Below, piece after piece: positions 23,410-34,412 of a stretch of DNA of 64,000 bases (the stretch's first letter is position 1; the number at the start of each line of letters is the position of its first letter). The position numbers and the translations under genes are program-made. The notes under the pieces were generated by a model. That model saw nothing but the letters and a program-made list of their open reading frames with translations. It was not told the origin of the DNA and did not search any database. This stretch comes from Gnetum montanum (lineage: Eukaryota; Streptophyta; Gnetopsida; Gnetales; Gnetaceae), in assembly GCA_015680685.1 (NCBI GenBank), contig MNCI01002704.1, positions 229,569 to 293,568 on the forward strand. Reading direction: 5' to 3'.

Positions 23410-24349
23410 AAAATTTGTAAAAAAAAAAAAGTACACACACCAAATTTTACATGGTTCCCTAACTTGGGTAGTCCAGACTAGGAGGGTAGATCATTAGAAC
23501 ACCTCTAAACTTTGTTTCTCTCCAAATGTAGTTGAAGGGTCCACACCCTGTATAGTCTTCAAACCCCATCCTAGAGTGATGTTTTGCAACACTAGTGACT
23601 CAATCCTGCAAGGTCTTGTTAGGCTTAGAATGTGGTTTCCATGCTTTCACAACCTTTACAACCTTGAGTTCCACTCCAAAGTGTTGTACCACAACACCAA
23701 CAACTCAATCCTATAAGATCCCAACAAGCTCAAGCATGAGGCCTTTTTGTAAGAAGCACATCAACCCCACAAGAAAACAAAAGAGAAAAATTACAAGGGA
23801 TAGATGCAACTTAGTTTGTTGATCCTTGTACATTAAGGTACATCATACTTTACAATGAACAAAAGATGATACAATGAAGAGCAACAAAGATTACAATGAT
23901 AAAAAATGATTATACATAAGATTGCACATTTTCCAATGCATATGATGCCTTCTTATAGCTACCATGTTTCTAAATCTTTCTTGGAACTCATGTAATGGCT
24001 AGGCAATGGTCACTAATAGTCATGGAAGATGTCTTCTTCATTCCTAAGATGTCTTTCTATATTTTCCTTCAATTCTAGAAAGACATCTTTGTCTAGGAAA
24101 AATGTCTTTCTAAAATCTTCATTCTAGAAGATGTCTTTGTTTGATGAATGATGTCTTTCTAAACCTAGCCATCATTCTACAAAGATGTTATTGCCTTGAA
24201 AAATATGTCTCTACCTGATATAAGACATCTATTGTTTCTTGAAGACTTCTTTTCCTATCTTCACTCCAATTATGCTAAGACATCTACTATTTCCTAGAGA
24301 ATTCTTTCTTCAACTCTATTTGTTCTTCAAATTCATCGTTCCTCATCCA

Positions 24350-25969
24350 TGTAGCGACCAAAAATGTCGGCGGCTAGAAAAGAACACCGACAGGTCGTCG
24401 GCTACTGATAGTCTTGACCCCGTTTCCACGGGAGGGCCATGCTGGATGGAATAGAAACGGGATGCCCTGAACAGTCTGGTCAATCATATAGGGACTTAGT
24501 CGATGTTAATATAACCTTTTGCAATGTGTTATTTGAAAATGAAACTGATATCGCAAAGTAATGCTTGAATGTAAAAGAGGCAGAAAATAGTGTAAAATGA
24601 AAATGGTAAGTAAGAAACAAAGTAAAAATGCAGTTAGAAAAATGCACCGCTTTGGAGCTACAACCTTGCTCTGTCAAGATAAATACAATCAGTTGCATAG
24701 CATTGGGAAGTGTAGAGATCCCAAGGGTAACCAAGACATGTAGAGAGAGACGGTTGTATGCTTGAACATGGACTCAAGCGTTAACAATGCTAAGTGCTAC
24801 CAAGGTGGTAGGAAAGAGCAAAACGAAATGCCAACTGAGAATGCTAACTATTTACAATGTCAAAATAGGAATCTTACGATGCTCGAGGTTACGATGCTAT
24901 CTTGCTTGTTTGTTAGACAACAAAATTGTTAGCTGACTAGATTTCCGAGAAAAATTGGAACCGGGGACTAAAAAGCTGCAAAGGAAGTCCCTTGGATCAA
25001 AAAGTTTCAAAAATAGGGGGCTAGAGAGAGAGAACTGGAAGAGACTGTAAGCGTCACTCATTGGGGTATTTATAGGACCAAGGACGTGCAAAAGATGTGG
25101 TTTGAATGCCACGTGCCTTGGGTCTTTGCTGACCTATCTATGCTGCATGTGCCTATATGACCATTGGGCAAGCCTGTCATGCTGTAATTACAAACCTACC
25201 ATGTCATAATTACGTTTTTAGAGCAATGGTGCAATCTGGTGAGGTGCATTAATGTCGCGTAACTGCTTGCCATGTTTTGCTATGCTTTATAGCATAGCAT
25301 GTTTGGCATGGCATAACATTTTGTTATGCTATGGTATGCTACGCAGCATAGCATAGCGTAGCAACCAGTTTGAAGGGAGAAACTTACATTGTGTTCTACT
25401 GCATGCGTTAGAGACCTTTGGAGTGCATTAACTATTTTTTTCATTTTTGCTATGATATGCTACGCTATGTAGTGTATCGTAGCGTAGTAACCAACCTTGG
25501 TCACAAAAAACATCGCCCATCTGCAAACTTTGTCTTTTGCACTGCAAGACTTGCAAAATTGATGATCCCGCCCTTTGAGTTTCCTTCTATCACTTTCATA
25601 AAATTGCTATGCCTCATTGCATCTTGTAGCTTAGCGTAGCGTAGTAGCAAACATGACTTGATTTTTCCAAGTTCACTGCTTTTTGACAGAAGGAGACATT
25701 GCCGAAGGACTTGAAGTCGGGCAAGGGGGCTGATCATCTAGCTTTTGCTAGGTTGTGCTACGCTACGTAGCATAGCATAGTGTAGCACTATGCTTTTGAA
25801 GTTTGCTATGCTACACAGTGTAGCATAGCAAGACTTCTTGACTTAGAAAACTTGCAAAATTGGACAGTCTGATCATTAGAGCATCCATCTCTTGAAGAAC
25901 TACCGTAACACTGTGTGAATTGTAAAGACCTAGTGAAGTAAGGATGTCTTTGAATTTTGGGGTGTTTCA
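24350..25969 (-). mobile_element. Solo LTR D (B-like LTR family)
   Basis: Begins TGTAGCGACCAAAAATGTCG, matching the B 3' LTR start TGTAATGACCAAAAACATCA, and ends GGGGTGTTTCA like the other LTRs. The flanks are ATCCA (24,345-24,349) and ATCCG (25,970-25,974), a target duplication differing at one CpG. No internal region accompanies it, so it most likely arose by recombination between the two LTRs of a full element. It has a TATA box (25,066-25,077, minus strand) and many more CpG sites than its neighbours. Four clusters of GCATAGC/GCTATGC palindromes occur at 25,280-25,365, 25,445-25,490, 25,625-25,645 and 25,740-25,830. Confidence 0.85.
25280..25830. repeat. Palindrome clusters in solo LTR D
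   Basis: Repeated, overlapping inverted repeats of the type GCTACGCTACGTAGCATAGC. The densest spots are 25,320-25,365 and 25,750-25,830. They could form hairpins in DNA or RNA. The B LTRs keep simpler versions (CTATGCTCTAGAGCATAG). Confidence 0.8.
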
Positions 25970-26504
25970 ATCCGCAATGTTGACCTCTTGCATACTTCAA
26001 TAATGATAACTTTGCTTGTATATTTTCTGGTTCTTATCCACATTCTTTGGAAATCTTACATGTTCATTTAAGACCTTGTGAATTTCCTTCTCCTCTAATC
26101 TCTAGATCAATCTGTTTCTTGTCATCTATGAAGGCTTTAGCTCACTTTGATTTCTCATGCATATAGAACTACAAACAAAATACCCACACAATCATGCAAA
26201 CAACCTTTGACTTCATTTTACTTCATGTTTTGACACACCAAAAGGTTCATAAGATACATTAAGAAATTTAACCCTATCTACAAGAAGTGTGTGGCCAAAA
26301 GGATGATACACAACTAGTGGGTGGACTCTAGGAGCACTTAGGATCAACCCTTTGTAGTGCCACACCAAGTAAGAAGAAGATAGGTAAACATAAGATTTGT
26401 AACATCTAATGTCTTATGGTTGCCAATGTTTTAAGTGTCCTATTATTTTAACTATTATTAAACATACATATTTTGATAATAAATTTTTGGTTGTTACCTT
26501 GTAG

Positions 26505-28990
26505 GACCTTCCACCTTTGCTGATGTCACCTTATCAATTTTAAGATATCATGAGGATAGCCTCATTTTGATGTTTGGGGACATGATACTAGCATAGGAGT
26601 AGCTAAGGGAATAAATGCCTTAACACATTCAAGTAAACATTAAGCATGTGGGTTTGCTTGATCTATTTATGGCATGTATCCCTTCCATCCCTGTTATAGA
26701 GATGGTGCACATCATTTACTCCTTCAATAGAGAAGTTGATCATTTCAACACCACCATTAGAGGCATGACGATTATCATAGCCATTGATGATGACACCTTT
26801 ACAACTTGTTTGGTGTCTCCATTAATAGGGCAAAGGTTTTCACCAGAATAGTGATGGAAGTAGGCCATCATGAGGAAGGTTTGGAGTGGCTTGATGTTGG
26901 CATGGGCCCCTCTAAGATATCCATGGATAGCTTCACAAAACCTAAGGTAAAGGTATCATATCCTTTGTTCAAGTCCCATGCATTTTCTAAACTATTATCA
27001 CAAAATAAGGTAATTGACATTGCTCAAGGGTTGACCTTTAAGAGGATTCTAATGGATGATATTAGATTTAACTAGATGGTTGCTTTGGCTCTTAGACTTC
27101 AAGAGGAGATTCCCAAACTCCATGAAGATACCTCTACCATAATCCACATGCATTTTATATTCTTTGAATATTACCTAAAGAAGTTTTCAAAGTCCTTGGT
27201 GGTGTGGAGGAATGGATCATGAGTTGTCCAAGACCCAAACCAGCTTTCTAGGCCCTGGATAAAGCACATTTATCTAACCATGTAGGCCCAAAACCCACTA
27301 GATGAGATGGATAATTCATTGTCTATTACCACCAAGGATCTTGATGGTAGGCAATGTGAATCCCCTGATAGCATGGGGGAGAAGCCCCTTACGGTTCAGC
27401 AAATGTCTTGGAGGCCAAATGGCTATGTATAGAAGCCAAAGGGGTAGCGAAAGCCAAGTGCAAGAGGCCTATAGAGGAAGCACCAATAGCATCAAAGTAA
27501 TCCATCTATAAGAAGCTTAAGTTTAAGCTCAAGACATCACATCAAGTAGTCACAAGTATGCTTTATCTATGCTTTCGCTATTCTATGTTTTATGGCTTAT
27601 GTCTATGTTATGATCAGTTTTATGTACTATGGTTGCAGGTAAGTGTTAGGTCATGATAGCCCAAGCTACCATGGAGGAGAAACAAAGGTATGTAGAGGAG
27701 ATGCTCTTATAGAAAGAAGAGGCTAAATGGTTAGCCAACATAGATATGGATGATCTAGATGCCTTGTTCAATGAGGTAGTGTTAGGTACATCCCCCATCA
27801 TCATCCTAGAGGAGGAATAGGAGAAGCCAGGTATGCACATGTCCTAATGCTTCTTGTCATATCCTATTGTTTTAGGTTTGACTTTTGTCCTAACTATTCA
27901 ATGATTGTTATGATTACAATAGTTCCTAATCCACCAATGCAAGCCCCTATCCCTAAGTTTCACATGAAACCATGGGTAGAGGACTTAGATAAGGTGGAGT
28001 TCATGCATGGAATAGCCAAGAACATCATCAATGTGTTGCAACAAGTTACATCCAAGATAGGTAAGAATATTATTTTCTATGATTTATTCATTTCACTATG
28101 TTATAGGTTATGTTTATGTTATGGCTATCTTAGGTTGTAAACTATGTTTATGGCTATATTTTATGTTTGTGCAATGTCATCTATGGAGTGGGACCCTAGC
28201 TAAGACATGGAATCATGGAGATTGACTCCTTGCTGAAGCTTCTCTTTGATGTCTCTAGTGTAGCCCTAAAGTTGTATAAGACTGCTTTTAATCTAACAAT
28301 GTCATGTGCAAAAACTTCATGGGAGATGTAGAGGTCCAACTAATTCCTATGAAAGCAAGTTATGACCCTGAGGAAGAAAACTCAATGGTAGAAGGAAGTG
28401 ATTAGGTATCTCTAGGAAAGTAAGGCCTTGTGGAAGCCTAAGTGGCTAACTCAAGGGAATTGTAGACCAAAGAGATTATGTGGGTCCACTACTGACATGC
28501 TATCCAAGATAAGGTAGTGCTCTCACAAGAGATGGTGAAGCAACAAAAGTAGATGAATCTCATCTTCTAGAAAGTTGAGGATTGGAAAAAAAAATTGTAC
28601 TTAAGTTCTAAACTAGGGTAAGATACAAAAGGATCACAAGTGATAGTATAAGGTTGATCATGAGGCCTACCTAAATTGGTTTAAAGAGGAGTCAGTTGAA
28701 TAGCTCAAGAGAGAGATATTTATTTAGGGAATCTATGAGAAGAGTGCCTACCAACTCTTTGAGAGTACTCTCATCATGGAGAAATTCCCCACTCCTTAGA
28801 TGACCACTATTATAGGTGAGACCTCTAAAACTACTATTACCTAAGAATCACCTACTTAGACCATAGTAGATAGGACTAGCATCCTCACTGATATTGATTT
28901 TCAGGATATTTACTAGGCTAATATGATGGAGGACCAAATTCCCCATCATTTAGAGAATGATATTCAACATCTATTCCCAAAATTCATCAA
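26505..28990 (+). pseudogene. Antisense plant-mobile-domain-like gene of element C, main part
   Basis: Exon-like blocks at 26,505-27,075, 27,300-27,530, 27,639-27,830, 27,915-28,060 and 28,170-28,990 correspond one by one to element A. The first block contains GLLDLFMACIPSIPVIEMVH and FNREVDHFNTTIRG, then a Phe/Val stretch, which aligns with the A copy and fits the plant mobile domain pattern. Conserved pieces between copies include DDLDALFNE, PKFHMKPWVED and VEFMHGIAKNIIN. A donor at 28,061 (ATAG|GTAAGA) and an acceptor at 27,638 (TTGCAG) fit introns. Long Glu/Lys-rich stretches later suggest a coiled coil. Stops show decay. Because the frame is shared by A and C, it was probably a real gene in their ancestor. 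Confidence 0.55.
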
Positions 28991-29474
28991 GCCATATTCC
29001 CCATAAGTTTGATGTATTTTATGTTTTAATTTTATTTTAAGTTATTATTTCGTTTAAGTTATAGTTTTGGTTGTTGGTTACTAATTAGCTATGTGTTGTT
29101 GTGTTTTAGATATTAGGAGACATGGGTGGCCCCAAAAATGAGGGTGGGGATTACCCATCACTTCCTCCTCTAGATGCCTCTTAGCATTCTCCATTTGCCT
29201 ATTTCATATTGGCTATATGTTTTTTTTATGTTGATGGCTATTATTAGTCAAGATTATAATTATTATTATTTTTTGACATTTTTCCACAAGTGTGGCCACT
29301 ACTATGTATGTTATAAATACTTTAAATTTAACTTTTTCTCATTTTACTTTTTGCTATATATATTGTTCTAGTGTTATAAATTTTATAAATGACTATGTTG
29401 ATGGCTTTGGTTATAATGTTAAATAGCTAAACAATGCGGTTCAAGGAAAAATGTAAATAAGGTAATAGAGATGC

Positions 29475-29640
29475 ATACTAGTTTTAGGCCATGGAGGGCA
29501 TAGGTTGTTCAAGTTGTTTGCTAGTTTAAGACCATGGCAAGCCATGTTATGTGATTGGTTCTAATACCAATGTTAGGCCATGGAAAGCCATGGTATTTTG
29601 TTCTACCAACCTAAGGCCATTGTGGGCCATGCCAAAAATA
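29475..29640. repeat. 29-bp-family array remnant of element C
   Basis: Four to five irregular units with TAGTTTTAGGCCATGGAGGGC, shortened here to its core GTTTTAGGCCATGG, TTTAAGACCATGGCAAGCC, GTTAGGCCATGGAAAGCC and CTAAGGCCATTGTGGGCC. Spacing is longer and less regular than in A. It sits between gag-pro and the antisense gene, as in A. Confidence 0.65.
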
Positions 29641-31953
29641 AGCTCATTTTTTAGTGATTTTTTATATTTTATAATTTTTATGATTTTTTCAATTTATAAC
29701 ATGCTAAAAAAGTAAAGTAAAGAGAGAAAGAATATCATAATAAATAAAAATGCAAATAAAATACACTTCTAGGCTATATGCATGAGAAGTAAAATAAAAC
29801 ATAGAAAAAGGCACAACTGGTCAACATAGAGAAAACTTAGGCTAAATGGTTATGGTACACATGGTTATAAAGGTTACATGGGTGTAGCATGGAAGGAGTA
29901 GGGGTGAAAATTACTTATGTAGACTCTTCCTAAACTTTGAAAGGTTAGGAAATGTATAAGGCCTATTTTGCAGAATTTTGTACTCAACATCCCCTTCGTT
30001 GATGATGTTGAAACGGAGTTTATCCCATGGTGCATCCCATTGCCCGTAATTGTCATTCTTGGCTTTCTCCTTTCTCTTAGGTTGATGAACTTCATGAGTG
30101 GGAGTTTCCTCCTGAAGCTCCACTTTAGATCCCTACTCTATGTTCACATTGTTGATAGCCAAGGAAACCAGATTATCACCATGAATGATGATTTTACCTC
30201 CCTTGTGACGAAGGTGAATCTCTTGCTGGATAGGTGAAGACATAACTCATTATTGAGCTAATCAAGGTCTTCCCATGATAAGGTTAAACCATGATATATC
30301 CTCCACCACCAAGAAATTGGCAATTTTGGGAAATTACTCCCCTACTATAAATTCCAAGAAGATAGACACCTTAACAACAACCCTTGACGTATTAAAGGAC
30401 TCGAGAGCTATCATTGTTATAGGTTGTATCTACTCTATTAAGCCCAAGTGTTCAACGATGGTATAGGAAATGACATTTGTTGTCGCTTCATTGTCAACAT
30501 GCACCTTATGCACCTTAAACTACCCCATCCAAATTGTGATGAAAAGAGGAGCCTTAGTTACTTAGCCATTTTGGGGAATGGTCTTGATTTCACTATCATG
30601 AAATACTAGCAATGTTGACTTCTCTTCCCTTGGTGAAGAAGGAACCATTATCACATGGATAGATTTCTCATTAGTAGGTATGTCCTCACTCACTTGGATG
30701 AAAGTCAACATTTTGACTAGCACCTCATGATGTATGATGAAATTCATGATCAAGTCATATAAGCTTAGAGTGATGTTCTTTTTCTTAAGAGCATGTCTAA
30801 TCTAATCCATCACATTAAGCAAGTTTTTATCATTGACCATGGACTTATTGCCCCAACTATGCTTTACTTCTTCCATACACCCCAAAATGTGAACCTTAGC
30901 ATTAGGTTCTTAGGACCTTTCCTCTTTTCTCTAGTTTTAGATTTTAGGATCCTCCTATGGTTCGCTAGTCGATGTAGGCTAGGCAAAGGAGATCATAGGT
31001 ATAGCTAATATGAGAGTGGGCTTTGGTGGATCCACTTTCTTTCATGCCTCACTTTGGTTGTTACCCTTAGTATTATGCTTTTACTTATGCTTCTTCCTAT
31101 GCATGGTTGAAACCTTTTGGCTATTAATCGTTGGTTATGAGGAAGAAGCAGTAGCATTGGCCACCATAGGAGGTCATTGTAGAGTCATGTCAGCTAGTTG
31201 GGCTATGGCTAGTTGGTTTATGTTATGATGGGACATCCTAATGATAAAAGGCAATGGTACCCATAGAATGAAAGGGGGTCTTGAGCTAGTGGAAGTTGAA
31301 GAGGCCCTTTCATCATGAGGGGCTACCCTGATCACAAATCGTTCCCTCAATAGTCTATGATTGTCATCAATGTTAAATGCTAAAATAACATAGGGGCTTT
31401 TATTAGTATTCAATGAGTCATTTTACACTTGTATCGACTAATTTTGTGATTGAACTAGGTTAGAAGCATCTCAGACCAACTCTTCCCTATCTATCATTTT
31501 TTAAAAGTCATCCTTCAAAGTAAGGCAAAATTCCATGTCATGATCAAGCAACTAGTGATAGTGGAAAAAGTGATCTAGTTTAAAGTACCTAGACAATTAA
31601 CGATCATCCTTCATTGCTTAAGTAGGGTCTTTGGCTATTCCACATAACAACTCATGCTTCTTTTGAGTGGCTTTAGTCATTTTCTTATATTGTATGTGTC
31701 CACTCTTCAATAATTGATCTAATAATTTGGATGGCTTCAAAGGTATGGTAGTGTACTTGATTTAGTTCTTCCACTTAAAGTTTGTCCTAATTGCAGTCCA
31801 TGCAATGGCCCTAGTGGTTGATGGTTACTTATCACAGTTATTAGTAGGGGCCTTCGGTGGGTTGGTCCTTGGTCCCTAGTTAGTGGTCTTATCCTCTTTG
31901 GTTACTATTTTTATGACCACATTGTTATGTTCGCTCTTCTTCTTATCCTTTAG

Positions 31954-32250
31954 TGTATGTTGATTTTTTTATGCTATGTAGGTTGGGTCATGATTAGCCT
32001 TTGCAACATTCTATATATTCTTGATTTGAGAAAATGCTTAACTAAGTTTCTATGGGTCAACATAATATAATAAAATGGTTGATCCCACCTCCCCTCCAAA
32101 CCTCCTCCCCCCACACCCCCATCCTTCCTCTCCCCCCTCTCCTCCCCACCAAACACCACCCCACCCACCCAACCACCCCACCCACCCAACATCCCCCCCC
32201 TTTTCATAATAGTTAAAATATGAGTTTCAACCATAGGCTTTGGTGTTTCA
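31954..32250 (-). mobile_element. Candidate 297-bp mini-LTR insertion in element C gag
   Basis: Bounded by TTTAG on both sides (31,949-31,953 and 32,251-32,255). It starts TGTATG and ends TTTGGTGTTTCA, the terminus of the local LTR family. Element B lacks it at the corresponding place (near 18,060-18,072). Its centre (32,080-32,207) is almost pure C with some A/T on the plus strand. It could be a very short LTR or TRIM-like solo LTR; the small size and low complexity make this uncertain. Confidence 0.45.
32080..32207 (-). repeat. C-rich tract with G-quadruplex potential on minus strand
   Basis: About 128 bp nearly without G on the plus strand. The minus strand reads as repeated GGGTGGGTGGGG and GGGTGGGTGGGGTGG blocks, several of which satisfy the four-G-run quadruplex pattern. 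The Gly/Trp-rich open frame across it (32,258-31,974) is a reading of this low-complexity tract. Confidence 0.85.
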
Positions 32251-33649
32251 TTTAGCAAACTGTTCCATCAATGGATGAACTTTTGCATGGGCTCAAGGGG
32301 TTCCTACTTAATCTTCATGAGTTGGTCAAGCATAGTATCATGCTTCAAGTTGTAATTGAAGTAGTTAAAGAACTAGGCTATAAGGTCTTCAAGGAAGGTT
32401 ATGGATCTCCTAGGTAGGGCATGGTACCAATCAAGAACTTTCCTAGTAAAGAACATAGGGAATATTCTCATAATAGTATGAGGCCATGGTTGCAACAACA
32501 AGCACTTAGATTGGAAGATTATAAGGTGAGCATTGGGATCACCTTCTTTGTTATACTTGCTAAATTAAGGTATTGGAAAACTAGGAGGTAGTGTCAAGGA
32601 TGGGACCACAAGACTGATGGGGTCATCTTGGTAAAAATCCATAATTTTGGCACTTTGATAAGTAGAGGCTTTAAGCATCTTCAACTCCTTTTTTAGGTCT
32701 TGTATCATCTGGATGGCCTAATCCAAGCCCTGTGATGCCCTTGTTGGCTGTAGGGTTTTCACATATGGCTATGGTGTTTGTTGTGAGGCTTGTGGCCTTG
32801 CCATTGGTTGCAAGATAGAAGGGAGCAGTTACATCATGGTCGTAGTATGTGGGCCAAACAACGAAAAATATGTTTATGATAGTATCTAAGGCACAAACTG
32901 AACAAAGTGGGTATGTGATCCCTAGGTTACTTGAGGCCCCATGGTAGGTTCCACATGTGTGGTTAGTGGGTTTCTGGTGTTTACAACCATTGAAAATGTC
33001 AACACAAATCAAGATTATATGGAAAAATGCATTTATGGGTTATAAGTTATTAGTTGTAACGTTGGCTATGTCTAATGTATGGCTATGGCCAATGTGGGAC
33101 CAACCATAGTAGGGTAGGAAGAGGTGAAGGATGGCAGTACCTAACCCATGGAGAAAATAAAGGCATTAGAGGAAGGCACTATGGCTAGAGGGATGTTTGT
33201 TGGAAAAACCTCCTTAGGATGTTTTTGAGCTCAAATTCTATCCTAAACTCGTCCTCCTCTTCCTCTAGTTATCCATCAAAGGTAGCCTTCAGGTTATCTT
33301 CATCAATCTCAATGAGAAGGACTAAGATGCTAGTGTAAATGTCCACAAGGGACATCTTATAATAGCAAAAGGAAATATAATCTTTCCCATTATGATGGAT
33401 GAGCTTAAATTCCCTCTTCACTCCTACTTCTAGTTGTGGGATTAGCATGCCAACCTAGATCTTGATGTAAATGAACTTATAATGGTCTTTATTTTTCATT
33501 GAGAACCTAGGACTTTGCCCCTTAAGTCTCAAGGACTATCTACATTCAATCATAGCAAGATCTTTGGGATCATAGACCCTCATGGCTTGTTAGCTAGATC
33601 CTTCATCAATGAAAGTAAAAGGTAATTTGGTTGACTATTGAAAAGACAT

Positions 33650-34390
33650 GATTACAACATCAAAAAAAGGCTTTAGATAGGCTATAAATGGTAAAAATAA
33701 GAGTAAATCCTAGCAAGCGAAATTCAAAAATGATCAAAAGAAGAAAAAACAATCTAAAACAAAGTACTTACTATAAATAGTAAGTGGGGGAAATGTGTGT
33801 TATACCCTTTACTAGAAATAGAAAGTTGAGAAAATTGACACTAAGTCTTACCCACACTAGCCTCCTAGATACCTTTATGCTAGGTATGGTAGGAGGGAAA
33901 GAAGGGGGTGAGATGGGGGAATCTTACACTTTCCTATTCCAATATTAATTTGGAAAGGGGGAAGGGGGGGGGGGGGGGGCTAGGGGATGGCTAGAAACCA
34001 AAGTGGAAAGTTAGTGTTTTCCACTAAAACCTAATTCTGCTAGGTTAGCATATTTTTTAGCTAGGAAAAATGGGAGTTCAACTAACTTCTAGAAGTTTGA
34101 TGGCTTTTAGAAGCGTTGCACCACCAACATCAGAAAATTAAAAATATTGGTAGCCAAAAGAGGGGGAAATGGTATCAACATTGGCCTTGGGCTTTAAAAT
34201 TCATAGCAAGTGTTGTGAAAAATTAAAACACCCAACCACTTGCAAATTTCACACTGAAGTTTCTACCATAGTGGGGTAAGGGGCAACATTAGGTTTTTAA
34301 GGTTTTGGCTACCAAAAAATGTAAATTTTAAGCTAGGAGCAACGTTCAAAATATGGTTAATAGATTTGATCACAAAAATTAGGTAAAGGC
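33650..34390 (-). other. Leader of element C with G16 run
   Basis: Non-coding, matches the A leader. Contains an uninterrupted run of 16 G at 33,964-33,979 in a purine-rich context, and at 34,080-34,120 a piece shared with the 185-bp array (AGTTTGATGGCTTTTAGAAG). No coding sequence is supported. Confidence 0.6.
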
Positions 34391-34412
34391 CCTCCTTTTA
34401 GTGCCAAGAAAC
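34391..34412 (-). promoter_or_regulatory. Primer-binding site of element C
   Basis: Element-strand TTTCTTGGCACTAAAAGGAG next to the 5' LTR, the counterpart of the B site at 19,841 and the F site at 36,642. Confidence 0.65.

Larger units (their letters stand above)
23410..26284. mobile_element. Insertion X in element C, hosting solo LTR D
   Basis: The match to element A breaks at about 23,405 and resumes at about 26,285. Excluding LTR D, about 1.25 kb is unexplained. It starts near an A12 run and has ACATGGTTCCCTAACTTGGG (23,450), a phrase typical of DNA next to plant Copia LTRs, so a Copia-derived piece is possible. Palindromic words GATGTCTTTCT and AGAAAGACATC recur between 24,028 and 24,290. 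No coding domain was recognised. Confidence 0.45.
29905..33649 (-). pseudogene. gag-pro relic of element C
   Basis: Starts at the ATG at 33,649. Sections: N-terminal gag (33,649-33,190) close to A; the gag core (about 32,525-32,320) with RKVLDWYHALPRRSITFLED, the Retrotrans_gag pattern; a Tat zinc-binding stretch at 31,590-31,495 (LLDHDMEFCLTLKDDF); a block at 31,413-31,174 shared with B (RFVIRVAPHDERASSTSTSS); and a protease at about 30,500-30,270 with HVDNEATTNVISYTIVE and FNLIMGRPWL, where D-S/T-G is now D-N-E. The C-terminal tail is at 30,123-29,911 (GQWDAPWDKLRFNI, RPYTFPNLSKFRKSLHK). A 297-bp insertion at 31,954-32,250 splits it. Many stops. Confidence 0.7.

Noticed and set aside
24239-25737. 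Several 70-85 codon open frames on both strands
   Set aside because: All lie in or at the edges of solo LTR D and have no conserved counterpart.
31974-32258. Gly/Trp-rich minus-strand open frame
   Set aside because: Low-complexity reading of the C-rich tract; not conserved in A or B.
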